35,499 nucleotides of DNA from Phycisphaerae bacterium (GTDB lineage Bacteria > Planctomycetota > Phycisphaerae > UBA1845 > Fen-1342): assembly GCA_028277645.1 (NCBI GenBank), contig JANQFV010000032.1, forward strand, positions 1-35,499, given 5' to 3'. Position numbers and translations under genes: made by a program. Below the pieces are notes generated by a model, which saw nothing but the letters and a program-made list of their open reading frames with translations, was not told the origin of the DNA and did no database searches. Shown in pieces: positions 8,295 to 15,523 of this stretch; position 1 is the first letter of the stretch, and each line of letters opens with the position of its first letter.

Positions 8295-8966
8295 GTGCCT
8301 TCAGCAACCGGCATGGCAGGGCTGCCAGCGGAACCGGGGGTGTTCGGCAAGACCGAACGCGAGTTGCACGAAGCTTTCCTGACGGAGGTCGATCGGATCC
8401 CGGGTGGGGAACGTCTGCGGCGATGCATCCAATGCGGGACCTGCACTGGATCCTGTCCGGTGAGCTACGCCATGGATCTGACGCCGCGTGAGGTGGTGGC
8501 CTACTTCCGCGCCGGTGCGATCGATCCGATCTTGCGCAGCCGGACGATCTGGGTCTGCGCATCGTGCTACCAGTGTACAACGCGCTGTCCAGCAAACATC
8601 AAGATCACCGAGCTGCTGTACGCACTGAAGCGCGTGTCGTACGACAAGCAGGTGTTCCCGCACCGGTTCCCGGTGTACGTGCTGTCTGAGACGTTCGTGC
8701 AGCAGATCAAGAAGTACGGGCGCAATCACGAGGCGGAGCTGCTGCGGAAGTACTTCCTGCGTACAGGCATTCGGCGGTTGTTCAAGCAGGTGCCGCTGGC
8801 GTCGAAGCTGTGGCAGCGGGGGCGCATTCGCCTGCGACCGCAACGGATTAAGGGGATCGATGGCCTGCGCCGCATCATTGCGCGGGCCGAGCAATTCGAC
8901 CGACCGCCCATGCACGAGAAGGAAGCCGGGCGGACGCGCGAAGTCGGGTACGAAGCGATCGGCTGA
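8295..8966 (+). CDS. hdrC: Heterodisulfide reductase subunit C-like iron-sulfur protein
   Basis: This is a 223-residue HdrC-type protein with two [4Fe-4S] motifs, CIQCGTCTGSCP (C44, C47, C50, C54) and CASCYQCTTRCP (C88, C91, C94, C98), in an alpha-helical ferredoxin-like fold. Between them lies MDLTPREVVAYFRAGAIDPI, typical of HdrC. In HdrABC complexes HdrC carries electrons from HdrA to the HdrB active site. The C-terminal ~100 residues are basic and helical and are longer than in minimal HdrC. An internal ATG at 8313 is an alternative start. It directly precedes hdrB and the HdrA N-terminal half, giving the order C-B-A. Confidence 0.92.
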   Translation: MPSATGMAGLPAEPGVFGKTERELHEAFLTEVDRIPGGERLRRCIQCGTCTGSCPVSYAMDLTPREVVAYFRAGAIDPILRSRTIWVCASCYQCTTRCPANIKITELLYALKRVSYDKQVFPHRFPVYVLSETFVQQIKKYGRNHEAELLRKYFLRTGIRRLFKQVPLASKLWQRGRIRLRPQRIKGIDGLRRIIARAEQFDRPPMHEKEAGRTREVGYEAIG

Positions 8967-9022
8967 GGACAACACGGGCACCGGCCGCACGTTGTGTCGG
9001 CCGGATGCGCAGAAGGTGCTTC

Positions 9023-9916
9023 ATGGACTATTCTTACTATCCGGGCTGCAGCCTGCATTCCACCGGCGTCGCGTATGACGATTCGATGCGGGCCACGTTT
9101 GCGGCGCTGGACGCGAACCTCGTTGATCTGGACGACTGGAACTGCTGCGGTGCGACGGCGTACATGTCCGTCAAGGAGACGGTGGCGTGCTCCGTCTCGG
9201 CGCGCAATCTCGCGCTGGCCGAGCAGGCCGGGCTCGACTTGGTCGCGCCGTGCAGCGCGTGCTGGTGTGTGCTGAACAAGACGCTCAAGTTCATGCACGA
9301 ACTGCCCGAGCTGCGCCAGAACGTCGAAGATGCCCTGCAAGAGGCGGGGTTGACGTGCAATTTCGAGACCGCGGTGCGCCATCCGCTCGAGGTGCTGATT
9401 ACCGACTTCGGTGCGGAAGGACTCGCGGCGCGGCAGAAACGCAGTCTGAACGGCCTGCGCGTGGCCTGTTATTACGGTTGCCAGATCGTGCGGCCGGCAC
9501 TGGCGACCGAAGATGACGCCGAGATCCCAATGGCGCTCGACGAGCTGCTTGCCGGCCTCGGAGCGACGCCCGTGCCATACCCCCCCAAGGCGCGGTGTTG
9601 TGGAGGCATGTTGGTGGCGACGTTCGAAGACGTCGCCGCGAAGCTGTGCGACGAGCTCGTCGACTGGGCGCGGGTGGAGAATGCGGACTGCATCGTCACG
9701 ACCTGTCCACTGTGCCACGCCAATCTCGAACTGCTGCAGGAGAAGGCGGCGTCGGGCAACGGTGCGGAGCGTGCGCCGCTGCCGATCGCGTACTTCACGC
9801 AACTCATCGGCCTCGCGCTGGGTTGCACGCCTGAGCAGGTCGGCCTGGATCATAACTTCGTGCCGCTGACGCACGAGTTCCCCGCGTTCACGGAGGCCCC
9901 CAGCCATGCCGGATAG
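9023..9916 (+). CDS. hdrB: Heterodisulfide reductase subunit B-like catalytic protein
   Basis: HdrB proteins hold two non-cubane [4Fe-4S] clusters that cleave disulfides, and both CCG domains are complete here. The first is C9, C40-C41 (WNCCG) and PCSAC (C76, C79). The second is YYGC (C152), RCCGG (C191-C192) and CPLC (C227, C230). Spacing fits the CX31-39CCX35-36CXXC rule within a residue. The start at 9023 is preferred over 9005 because AGAAGG lies six bases upstream and MDYSYYPGC matches family N-termini. Its stop overlaps the next start by 11 bases. Since bacteria lack the methanogen CoM-CoB disulfide, the true acceptor is unknown; the intact clusters argue for a real disulfide-type or thiol-dependent reaction. 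Confidence 0.93.
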   Translation: MDYSYYPGCSLHSTGVAYDDSMRATFAALDANLVDLDDWNCCGATAYMSVKETVACSVSARNLALAEQAGLDLVAPCSACWCVLNKTLKFMHELPELRQNVEDALQEAGLTCNFETAVRHPLEVLITDFGAEGLAARQKRSLNGLRVACYYGCQIVRPALATEDDAEIPMALDELLAGLGATPVPYPPKARCCGGMLVATFEDVAAKLCDELVDWARVENADCIVTTCPLCHANLELLQEKAASGNGAERAPLPIAYFTQLIGLALGCTPEQVGLDHNFVPLTHEFPAFTEAPSHAG

Positions 9917-10832
9917 CGGTAACGACGTCAAGGTCGGTGTGTACATCTGCCATTGCGGCGTCAACATCTCGCACACGGTTGATGTGGAGGAGTGTCGCGA
10001 TTTCGCGCAGACGTGCCCGAACGTGGCCGTGTCGCGCGATTACAAGTTCATGTGCTCGAACACCGGGCAGGAGCTCATTCAGAGCGACATCGAGGAGCTC
10101 GGGCTCAACCGCGTGGTCGTGGCGGCGTGCTCGCCGCTGATGCACGAGACGACGTTCCGCGGCGCGTGCCAGGGAGCCGGGCTGAATCCGTACCTGTTCC
10201 AGATGGCGAACATCCGCGAGCAGTGTGCGTGGGTTCATGACGAACGTTCTCATGCGACCACCAAGGCGCGGGCGCTGCTGAATGCCGCCATTCATCGCGT
10301 GGCGCTGCACGAACCGCTGGAGGCCATGCGCGCCGAGATCAACCCGGCCACGCTGGTGGTCGGCGCCGGTATCGCCGGAATTCAGGCGGCCCTGGAACTC
10401 GCCGAAAGCGGGAATCCGGTCTACCTGGTCGAACGCGAACCATCGATCGGCGGCAAGATGGCGATGTTCGACAAGACGTTTCCCACGCTCGACTGCGCCG
10501 CGTGCATCCTGACGCCCAAAATGGTGTCGATCAGCCATCGCAAGAACATCAAGTTGATGACATATCACGAAGTGGTGGGGGTCAGCGGGTACATCGGGAA
10601 CTACAAGGTGCGCCTACGGCGCAAGGCGCGCTACGTTGATCCGGACAAGTGTACCGGTTGCGGCCAATGCTGGAGTCACTGTCCAGCCGCACGAATTCCG
10701 ACGCGCCGCACGATTCGCCTGCCGGACAAGGTTGTAGGTGAGAAGGTGTCGCCGCCACCCGGCTCGGTTGCGCCCCCGCCACCGGTCGGAGCCGGCGTGG
10801 GTGGTAACGGTAACGGTAACGGGAAAGCATGA
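9906..10832 (+). CDS. hdrA: N-terminal half of HdrA (FAD-binding), split subunit
   Basis: The 308 residues match only the first half of HdrA. The HdrA-specific N-terminal domain is present (ICHCGVNI at 14-21, FMCSNTGQELI, VVAACSPLMHETTF, MANIREQCAWVH). The FAD-binding Rossmann motif VVGAGIAGIQAALELAESG spans 151-169, with TLDCAACILTPKM at 194-206. One [4Fe-4S] motif CTGCGQCWSHCP (C249, C252, C255, C259) follows. Normal HdrA continues from here with PFPQAVP...-type sequence; this protein instead ends in a Pro/Gly/Asn-rich tail. The missing half is found fused to a HydA-like protein at 17410-19164. In HdrA the FAD is the bifurcating flavin. Start 9906 overlaps the hdrB stop; stop overlaps the DRTGG gene start. 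Confidence 0.9.
   Translation: MPDSGNDVKVGVYICHCGVNISHTVDVEECRDFAQTCPNVAVSRDYKFMCSNTGQELIQSDIEELGLNRVVVAACSPLMHETTFRGACQGAGLNPYLFQMANIREQCAWVHDERSHATTKARALLNAAIHRVALHEPLEAMRAEINPATLVVGAGIAGIQAALELAESGNPVYLVEREPSIGGKMAMFDKTFPTLDCAACILTPKMVSISHRKNIKLMTYHEVVGVSGYIGNYKVRLRRKARYVDPDKCTGCGQCWSHCPAARIPTRRTIRLPDKVVGEKVSPPPGSVAPPPPVGAGVGGNGNGNGKA
10803..10820 (+). repeat. Short GGTAAC hexamer repeat at the 3' end of the split hdrA
   Basis: Three perfect GGTAAC copies encode Gly-Asn repeats in the tail VGGNGNGNGKA of the HdrA N-terminal half. Such slippage-prone low-complexity sequence fits a recently evolved linker end at the split point. Confidence 0.7.
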
Positions 10833-11248
10833 CAATGACGCCGGCTGTCAAGCTCACGCTCGCCGAAGTGTGCCGCGTGCTGGAAGCCGAGGTGCTGACC
10901 GGCGGAGAGACCCTGGATGCGACGCAGGTCACCGTCGGGGCCGGCGCCGATCTGATGAGCGACGTGCTGGCGTTCATCAACCCGGAAGCGGTGTTGCTGA
11001 CGGGGTTGGCGAACGTGCAGAGTATTCGAACCGCAGTGATCGCGGATGTGAAAGCACTGGTGTACGTGCGCGGCAAACAGCCGAACGCCGACGGTGTCGC
11101 GCTGGCTGAAGAGAACGGTCTGCCGCTGCTGTGCACGCCGCTGACGATGTACGAGGCGTGTGGACGGCTCTACCAGGCGGGATTGCCGCCGTGTTTGTTG
11201 CCACCACGCTGTGCCCATGACAACGACGAAGTTCAGACGGGAATTTGA
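10829..11248 (+). CDS. DRTGG-domain protein, first copy
   Basis: This small protein of 139 residues resembles the stand-alone DRTGG-domain proteins (named after the domain in HPr kinase and phosphotransacetylase relatives) that accompany [FeFe] hydrogenase operons in Firmicutes and Thermotoga. Recognisable parts are LTLAEVCRVLEAEVLTGGET, the Asp/Gly-rich ADLMSDVLAFI region and the strand-loop pattern ending in GLPLLCTPLTMYEACGRLYQ. It is paralogous in pattern to the protein at 12996-13343. Biochemical function is unknown; nucleotide or small-ligand sensing has been suggested for the domain. It starts inside the hdrA stop (ATGA) and overlaps the following ATPase gene by 32 bases, so the three are translationally linked. 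Confidence 0.75.
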   Translation: MTMTPAVKLTLAEVCRVLEAEVLTGGETLDATQVTVGAGADLMSDVLAFINPEAVLLTGLANVQSIRTAVIADVKALVYVRGKQPNADGVALAEENGLPLLCTPLTMYEACGRLYQAGLPPCLLPPRCAHDNDEVQTGI

Positions 11249-11645
11249 TGTTGTCGGCGACGACTTCGCCGGCGCCGGACGCGTGTCGACCGAGATCAAG
11301 GCGTTGCTGAAACGTGTCGGCTACGCAGAGCAGACGATTCGCCGCGTGGCGATCGCGGTGTTCGAAGCGGAGATGAACGTGGTGATGTACGCCCGGCGGG
11401 CCCGAATCACGTTGGACATGGATCCCGAGGGCGTGCGCATTCTCGTTGATGACGTTGGCCCGGGCATTCCAGATATCGAGGTTGCCATGCAGGAGGGTTA
11501 CTCGACCGCGACGGACCGCATGAGGCAAATGGGTTTCGGTGCCGGTATGGGCCTGCCCAACATCCGGCGAAACGCCGACGAATTCGCGATCGAATCGGAA
11601 GTGAATAGTGGAACGCGCGTACGCTTTGTGGTGCATGCGCGCTGA
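11217..11645 (+). CDS. RsbW-like ATP-binding protein (anti-sigma-factor-type GHKL ATPase)
   Basis: The 142-residue protein is a stand-alone HATPase_c domain of the serine-kinase/anti-sigma (RsbW/SpoIIAB) type. The N-box lies in VFEAEMNVVMYA, the G1 box is DDVGPGIPD and the G2 box is GFGAGMGLPNIRR. Such proteins bind ATP and can phosphorylate or sequester a partner. Homologues commonly stand beside the [FeFe]-hydrogenase-like and DRTGG genes in other bacteria, so a regulatory or assembly role for this locus is likely. No anti-anti-sigma (STAS) partner is visible. The ATG at 11217 lies inside the preceding gene; the GTG at 11160 would add 19 residues without family similarity. Confidence 0.8.
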   Translation: MTTTKFRREFDVVGDDFAGAGRVSTEIKALLKRVGYAEQTIRRVAIAVFEAEMNVVMYARRARITLDMDPEGVRILVDDVGPGIPDIEVAMQEGYSTATDRMRQMGFGAGMGLPNIRRNADEFAIESEVNSGTRVRFVVHAR

Positions 11646-11664
11646 GTGAGCATGAGTTGATCGA

Positions 11665-12999
11665 ATGACGCTGCGCTCACGATCAGTACGCATCGACCCG
11701 GACCGCTGCCGTGGCCATATGGCTTGCCTGCGGATCTGTCCGACGGAGGCGATACGTGTGCGTCAGCGTCGCGCGCAGTTGCTGCCGGGGCAGTGCATCG
11801 ATTGCGGTCTGTGTCTGAGCGCCTGTCCGACTGATGCCGTCGCGCCGCAAGCCGAGTCTTTCACTGCGTTCGATCGCTATCGCCATACGGTTGCGATTGC
11901 GTCGCCAGTGCTCTTCGGACAGTTTGAGCGCGACGTGGCGCCGGAGGCCGTTCTGGCGGCGCTCCAGCAGATCGGTTTCGACGAGGCGGTCGACATGAGC
12001 GCTGCGATCGAGGCAGTGCTGTACGAATTGCAGGGGCTGCTCCGCGACCGCGATCGTGCGGAACCACTCGTCTCGCCGTTCTGCCCGGCGGTCGTGCGGT
12101 TGATCCAGGTGCGGTATCCGACCCTGCTCGAACTGGTCGCACCGCTGGAATCGCCGCAGGAGGTGCTGGCGGCGGCGGTGCGTGAGCATCGGGCCCGCGT
12201 CATGGGGTTGCGCTCGGAGCAGATTGGCGTGGTGTATGTCACGCCCTGCACGGCGAAGACCGTGCCGCTCAAACTGCACACGCAGCTCGAACCGTCTCAG
12301 TTGAACGGTGCCGTCGCGATCGGCCACGTCTACGGCCGGCTGCGCAGCGCGCTGCAGGACGCCGAGCCGATGGCGCGAACGCCTGCGAACGGTGTCAGTG
12401 GGCCGGGGCTGCACTGGGCGCTCGTCGGCGGGCAGGGTGCCGCGCTGGAGCCGGACGACGCACTGGCGGTCGGTGGTCTGGAGAACGTGGTTCGCACGTT
12501 GGACGACATCGAGCGCGGGCAGATCCGCGACGTGACCTACGTCGAGTGCTGGGCCTGCCGCGATGGCTGTGTCGGGGGCTGCCTGACGGTTGACAATCCG
12601 TATCAGGCGCGGAGCAAGCTGATGCGGCTGGCACGCCGACTGGGCAATGAGCCCGACTTCGAGCGGGCCGCCGTGCGTAGCCTGTTCGAGCATCGTGAAT
12701 TGCGTGCGAAGCCGATCGTGCCGCGCACCGAGCAGACGCTTGATTCGGATCTGGCGGCATCGCTGGGCAAGATGAAGCGGCTGGAGGAGATCTACGAGCG
12801 GTTGCCGCAGAACGACTGCGGAGCCTGTGGCTCGCCGAGCTGCCGCGCGTTTGCCGAGGATGTCGTCCATGAACGTGTGGACGAGGGCGATTGTGTCTTC
12901 CTGCTACAGGATCGGTTGCGCGTCGCGTTACGCGAACTCGAGTCCGTGGTGTCTCGGCTTCCGTCGACAGGTCAGACCACGGCAGGAAGTGCGTCATGA
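11665..12999 (+). CDS. [FeFe]-hydrogenase-like iron-sulfur protein with altered H-cluster motifs
   Basis: 444 residues in four parts. (1) A ferredoxin pair: CRGHMACLRICP (C15, H18, C21, C25), where the second Cys is His, and CIDCGLCLSACP (C44, C47, C50, C54). (2) The [FeFe] large-subunit core: P1 SPFCPAVV with C140, P2 TPCTAK with C195, P3 ECWACRDGCVGGC with C298 and C302. The four cluster cysteines are present, but the proton-transfer Cys of TSCCP is Phe and the following Trp is Val. (3) A linker. (4) A C-terminal FeS domain with NDCGACGSPSC (C385, C388, C393) and C410. This matches the TM1421-like proteins beside HydABC hydrogenases, not catalytic HydA. A sensory or electron-relay role is more likely than H2 turnover. 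No HydEFG maturases are in the window. Confidence 0.85.
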   Translation: MTLRSRSVRIDPDRCRGHMACLRICPTEAIRVRQRRAQLLPGQCIDCGLCLSACPTDAVAPQAESFTAFDRYRHTVAIASPVLFGQFERDVAPEAVLAALQQIGFDEAVDMSAAIEAVLYELQGLLRDRDRAEPLVSPFCPAVVRLIQVRYPTLLELVAPLESPQEVLAAAVREHRARVMGLRSEQIGVVYVTPCTAKTVPLKLHTQLEPSQLNGAVAIGHVYGRLRSALQDAEPMARTPANGVSGPGLHWALVGGQGAALEPDDALAVGGLENVVRTLDDIERGQIRDVTYVECWACRDGCVGGCLTVDNPYQARSKLMRLARRLGNEPDFERAAVRSLFEHRELRAKPIVPRTEQTLDSDLAASLGKMKRLEEIYERLPQNDCGACGSPSCRAFAEDVVHERVDEGDCVFLLQDRLRVALRELESVVSRLPSTGQTTAGSAS

Positions 13000-13343
13000 C
13001 GTTACGTGAGGTCGTCGAGCGGCTCGGTCTGAAGGTGTGCTGCGGCGGAGAACACCTGGAGCGCGAAGTGACCGGCGGTTACGCCGGTGATCTCCTGAGT
13101 GACGTGGTTGCCAACAGCCAGGAGGGTGATATCTGGATCACGCTTCAGGCGCATGAGAACGCGGTTGCGGTCGCGAGCTTACGGGACTTGGCAGGCATCG
13201 TGTTCGTCGGTGGGCGAGAGCCCGACGAAGACACGGCCCGACGGGCCAGCGCCCGCGGCATACCCTTGCTCAGCAGTTCGCAACGGACTTTCGAGTTGAT
13301 CGGCCGGCTGCTGGAAGTTGGCGTACCTACAGGGCGAGTGTGA
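12996..13343 (+). CDS. DRTGG-domain protein, second copy
   Basis: This 115-residue protein is a single compact DRTGG-like domain: LREVVERLGLKVCCGGEHLE, then VTGGYAGDLLSDVVANSQEG, IWITLQAHENAVAVASL, and a C-terminal GIPLLSSSQRTFELIGRLLE. TGGYAGDLLSDV corresponds to the signature region of the family. It follows the [FeFe]-like gene with ATGA overlap and precedes a PHP protein, the same order as in Thermotoga-type hydrogenase operons. The protein at 10829-11248 shares the ladder of secondary structure, so the locus carries two divergent copies. Function is unknown; ligand sensing connected to the [FeFe]-like protein is inference from neighbourhood. Confidence 0.8.
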   Translation: MTLREVVERLGLKVCCGGEHLEREVTGGYAGDLLSDVVANSQEGDIWITLQAHENAVAVASLRDLAGIVFVGGREPDEDTARRASARGIPLLSSSQRTFELIGRLLEVGVPTGRV

Positions 13344-13344
13344 A

Positions 13345-14079
13345 ATGCGGACGTACCGCGCGGACCTGCACATACACACGTGCCTTTCGCCCTGCGGCGA
13401 ACTGGAGATGACGCCGCGCGCGATTGTCGATGCCGCGGAACGTATTCAGCTCGACATCATCGGCGTGTGCGACCACAACGCGACGGCGAACAGTGCGGCT
13501 GTCGCGGCCGCGGCGCGTGAACGCGCGTTGACCGTCGTCGCCGGCCTGGAGGTGACGTCGCGCGAGGAGGTGCACGTGCTCGGACTGTTCGACCGACCCG
13601 CGGCTGCCCTGGATATGCAGACGTACGTACAGGCACATCTGGCGGGCGAGAACGACGCCGATGAATTCGGACCGCAGGTTGTCGTGGACGAGCATGACGA
13701 ACCAGTCGAACTGTGCCCGCATCTGCTGATCGGTGCGACTGATCTGAGCCTCACCGAGGTTGTCGAGGCGATTCACGCCCGAGACGGCTGCGCGATCGCC
13801 GCCCATGTCGACCGCGAGCGATTCGGTGTGATCGGCCAGTTGGGTTTCGTGCCGCCGGCGCTGCCATTGGATGGGCTGGAGCACTCGCCACGGGTTTCGC
13901 GGGTAGCGGCCCAGGAGCGCTTTGCCGAGCGCGGCCGGTGGGAGCTGACCTGTGGCTCGGATGCGCACCGGCTGAGCGAAATCGGGCGGGGCTCGACCGA
14001 GTTTGAGCTCGATCGTCCGGCCGTCCGCGAGATACAGATGGCCCTGCACCGGACCGGAGGCCGGCGCGTCGTCGCGTAG
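13345..14079 (+). CDS. PHP-domain metal-dependent phosphoesterase-like protein
   Basis: This 244-residue PHP protein has the usual metal-binding set: HIH in RADLHIHTCLSPCGELEMTP (H9, H11), CDHN (D43, H44), GLEV (E69), AAHVDRE and GSDAHR near the C-terminus. PHP enzymes hydrolyse phosphate esters, including nucleotides and sugar phosphates. This subgroup is repeatedly found between the DRTGG protein and hydC in bifurcating-hydrogenase operons; its substrate there is not established. The start at 13345, two bases after the previous stop, places the HIH motif at the usual distance; upstream in-frame codons belong to the previous gene. It may make or remove a signal read by the DRTGG/ATPase proteins, but that is speculation. 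Confidence 0.88.
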   Translation: MRTYRADLHIHTCLSPCGELEMTPRAIVDAAERIQLDIIGVCDHNATANSAAVAAAARERALTVVAGLEVTSREEVHVLGLFDRPAAALDMQTYVQAHLAGENDADEFGPQVVVDEHDEPVELCPHLLIGATDLSLTEVVEAIHARDGCAIAAHVDRERFGVIGQLGFVPPALPLDGLEHSPRVSRVAAQERFAERGRWELTCGSDAHRLSEIGRGSTEFELDRPAVREIQMALHRTGGRRVVA

Positions 14080-14089
14080 GAATCGTCGT

Positions 14090-14659
14090 ATGGAAGATCT
14101 GTCGCTGCACATTTTGGACATCGCGGAGAATGCGGTCCGAGCGGGCGCGCGGCTGATCGAAATTGACGTGCGCGCCGATGATGCCGCGAGATCGCTGACG
14201 GTTGAAGTCCGCGACGACGGCTGTGGTATGGACGAAGCAACGCGTCAACGAGCCCTGAGCCCCTTCGGTACTTCCCGGACAGAACGTGATGTTGGTCTGG
14301 GGCTGCCGCTGCTGGCGCAGTCAGCCCGCGAGACCGGCGGTGAGTGTACAGTCCATTCGGCGCCGGGTCGTGGCACTCGTGTGGTGGCCACCTTCAATCA
14401 AGCGCACATTGACTGCAAGCCCCTGGGAGACCTGGCGAGCAGCGTTCGCACGTTGGCGGTCGGCAACCCACAGGTGGATGTGATACTGGAATTGTCATGC
14501 GGGGATCAGAGCCGACGACTGGACACGCGCGACCTGCGCGCAGTCAGTGAGAAACCGGTCAGCGGGAACGCGAGTGATAACGCCCGCAGGCCGTTCAAGA
14601 ACACGCAGCAACAATCGGATCCGAGATTTGCGGAGCACCACGATGGCGGCAATTGCTGA
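14090..14659 (+). CDS. GHKL ATPase-domain protein (histidine-kinase-like, no phosphoacceptor domain)
   Basis: 189 residues. The first ~105 form a histidine-kinase-type HATPase_c domain: N-box LHILDIAENAVRAGA, G1 box DDGCGMD, F-box-like SPFGTSRTER, G2 box DVGLGLPLLAQ, and the closing SAPGRGTRVVATF strand. No HisKA dimerisation/phosphoacceptor helix and no sensor domain precede it. The C-terminal ~80 residues are not recognised and end in a Gln/Asn-rich, probably disordered stretch. Proteins of this shape sit just before hydC/nuoE in many [FeFe]-hydrogenase operons. Its stop overlaps the hydC start by 17 bases, suggesting coupled translation. With the RsbW-like protein at 11217 it makes two ATP-binding regulators in one locus. 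Confidence 0.85.
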   Translation: MEDLSLHILDIAENAVRAGARLIEIDVRADDAARSLTVEVRDDGCGMDEATRQRALSPFGTSRTERDVGLGLPLLAQSARETGGECTVHSAPGRGTRVVATFNQAHIDCKPLGDLASSVRTLAVGNPQVDVILELSCGDQSRRLDTRDLRAVSEKPVSGNASDNARRPFKNTQQQSDPRFAEHHDGGNC

Positions 14660-15146
14660 TCCAACGGAGATGCAGGTGCAGGAGATTATCGATCGCTGGG
14701 GCGGCGAGCAGTCGTTCGTGATCGAAATGTTACAGGACGTGCAACAGAGTGCGCGTTACCTGCCGAAACCGGCCCTGCACCAAATTTCGCAGGCCACCGA
14801 CGTACCGATGGCGCAACTCTACCACTTGGCGACGTTCTACAAGGCGTTCAGCCTCGAACCGCGCGGGCAGCACGTCGTGCGTGTTTGTCAGGGCACCGCA
14901 TGCCATGTGCAAGGCGGCGTGCGCGTGATGGAGGCGTGCTGCCGCCACCTGGACATCGAGCCGGGCGGAACGACGCCGGATCGGAAGTTCTCGGTCGAGC
15001 CGGTGCAGTGCCTGGGCTGTTGCGGGCTGGCCGCGGTGATGACGGTGGAAGACGATCTGTACGGACACGTGAAATCGGTCCGCGTGCCCAAGATTCTCGA
15101 TAAGTACACGCGGGCGGCAGCCGGCGAGGAGGTGGCGGCGTCATGA
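14643..15146 (+). CDS. hydC: HydC/NuoE-type [2Fe-2S] subunit
   Basis: This 167-residue thioredoxin-like ferredoxin belongs to the NuoE/HoxE/HydC family. An N-terminal helical bundle (EMLQDVQQSARYLPKPALHQ, then MAQLYHLATFYKAF) precedes the [2Fe-2S] ligands C82 and C87 (CQGTAC) and C123 and C127 (CLGCC). Length and all four Cys are normal. In HydABC and complex I this subunit docks on the flavoprotein HydB/NuoF, encoded one gene downstream. The start ATG at 14643 has GGAG upstream (14632-14635). The stop overlaps the next start (ATGA at 15143). Confidence 0.93.
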   Translation: MAAIADPTEMQVQEIIDRWGGEQSFVIEMLQDVQQSARYLPKPALHQISQATDVPMAQLYHLATFYKAFSLEPRGQHVVRVCQGTACHVQGGVRVMEACCRHLDIEPGGTTPDRKFSVEPVQCLGCCGLAAVMTVEDDLYGHVKSVRVPKILDKYTRAAAGEEVAAS

Positions 15147-15523
15147 AACTCACGGTCGACAAGCTCGCACAACTGCGCGACGAGCTCCAGGCCCAAAAGG
15201 CTGCCCGTGAGGGTGAGGCCCGGGCGCAAGTGACGGTGCACATGGGCACGTGCGGAATCTCCGCCGGTGCACGGGAAGTGATGAATGCGCTGTTGGACGC
15301 GCTGCGTGAGCGTCAGATCACAGACGTGCGCGTGACGACGTCAGGCTGCGCCGGGCTGTGCAGCAGCGAGCCGATGGCCACGGTGCAGATCCGTGATGCG
15401 GCCCCCGTCAAGTACGTCGACCTGAGCGCCAGCAAGATCATCCGCGTTCTGGATGAGCACGTGTTAGGCGGTCAAGTAGTCAAGGAGTTCGCCTTGGCCG
15501 TCGGAAGCGAAAGGATCGCCTGA
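15143..15523 (+). CDS. Small thioredoxin-like Fe-S protein of the Hyd operon
   Basis: 126 residues: a ~25-residue helix, then a thioredoxin-fold ferredoxin core VTVHMGTCGISAGAREV ... TSGCAGLCSSEPMATVQI. Only three cysteines sit at cluster positions (C37, C69, C73). At the place of the first NuoE ligand there is no Cys; His33 is near. Small proteins of this type regularly stand between hydC and hydB, and the N-terminal domain of HydB has a related fold. It may be an accessory electron carrier or an assembly factor; cluster binding is uncertain with three Cys. Overlaps with both neighbours (ATGA with hydC, TGATG with hydB) show tight coupling. Confidence 0.82.
   Translation: MKLTVDKLAQLRDELQAQKAAREGEARAQVTVHMGTCGISAGAREVMNALLDALRERQITDVRVTTSGCAGLCSSEPMATVQIRDAAPVKYVDLSASKIIRVLDEHVLGGQVVKEFALAVGSERIA

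Noticed and set aside
9906..10832. Frameshift or sequencing error as the cause of the short HdrA
   Set aside because: No HdrA C-terminal sequence follows in any frame; the next genes are in normal overlap order, and the missing half is found as a clean fusion 6.6 kb downstream.
11683..12870. 395-codon minus-strand open frame
   Set aside because: Antisense to the [FeFe]-like gene; no motifs, and strand and overlaps of the operon favour the plus strand.
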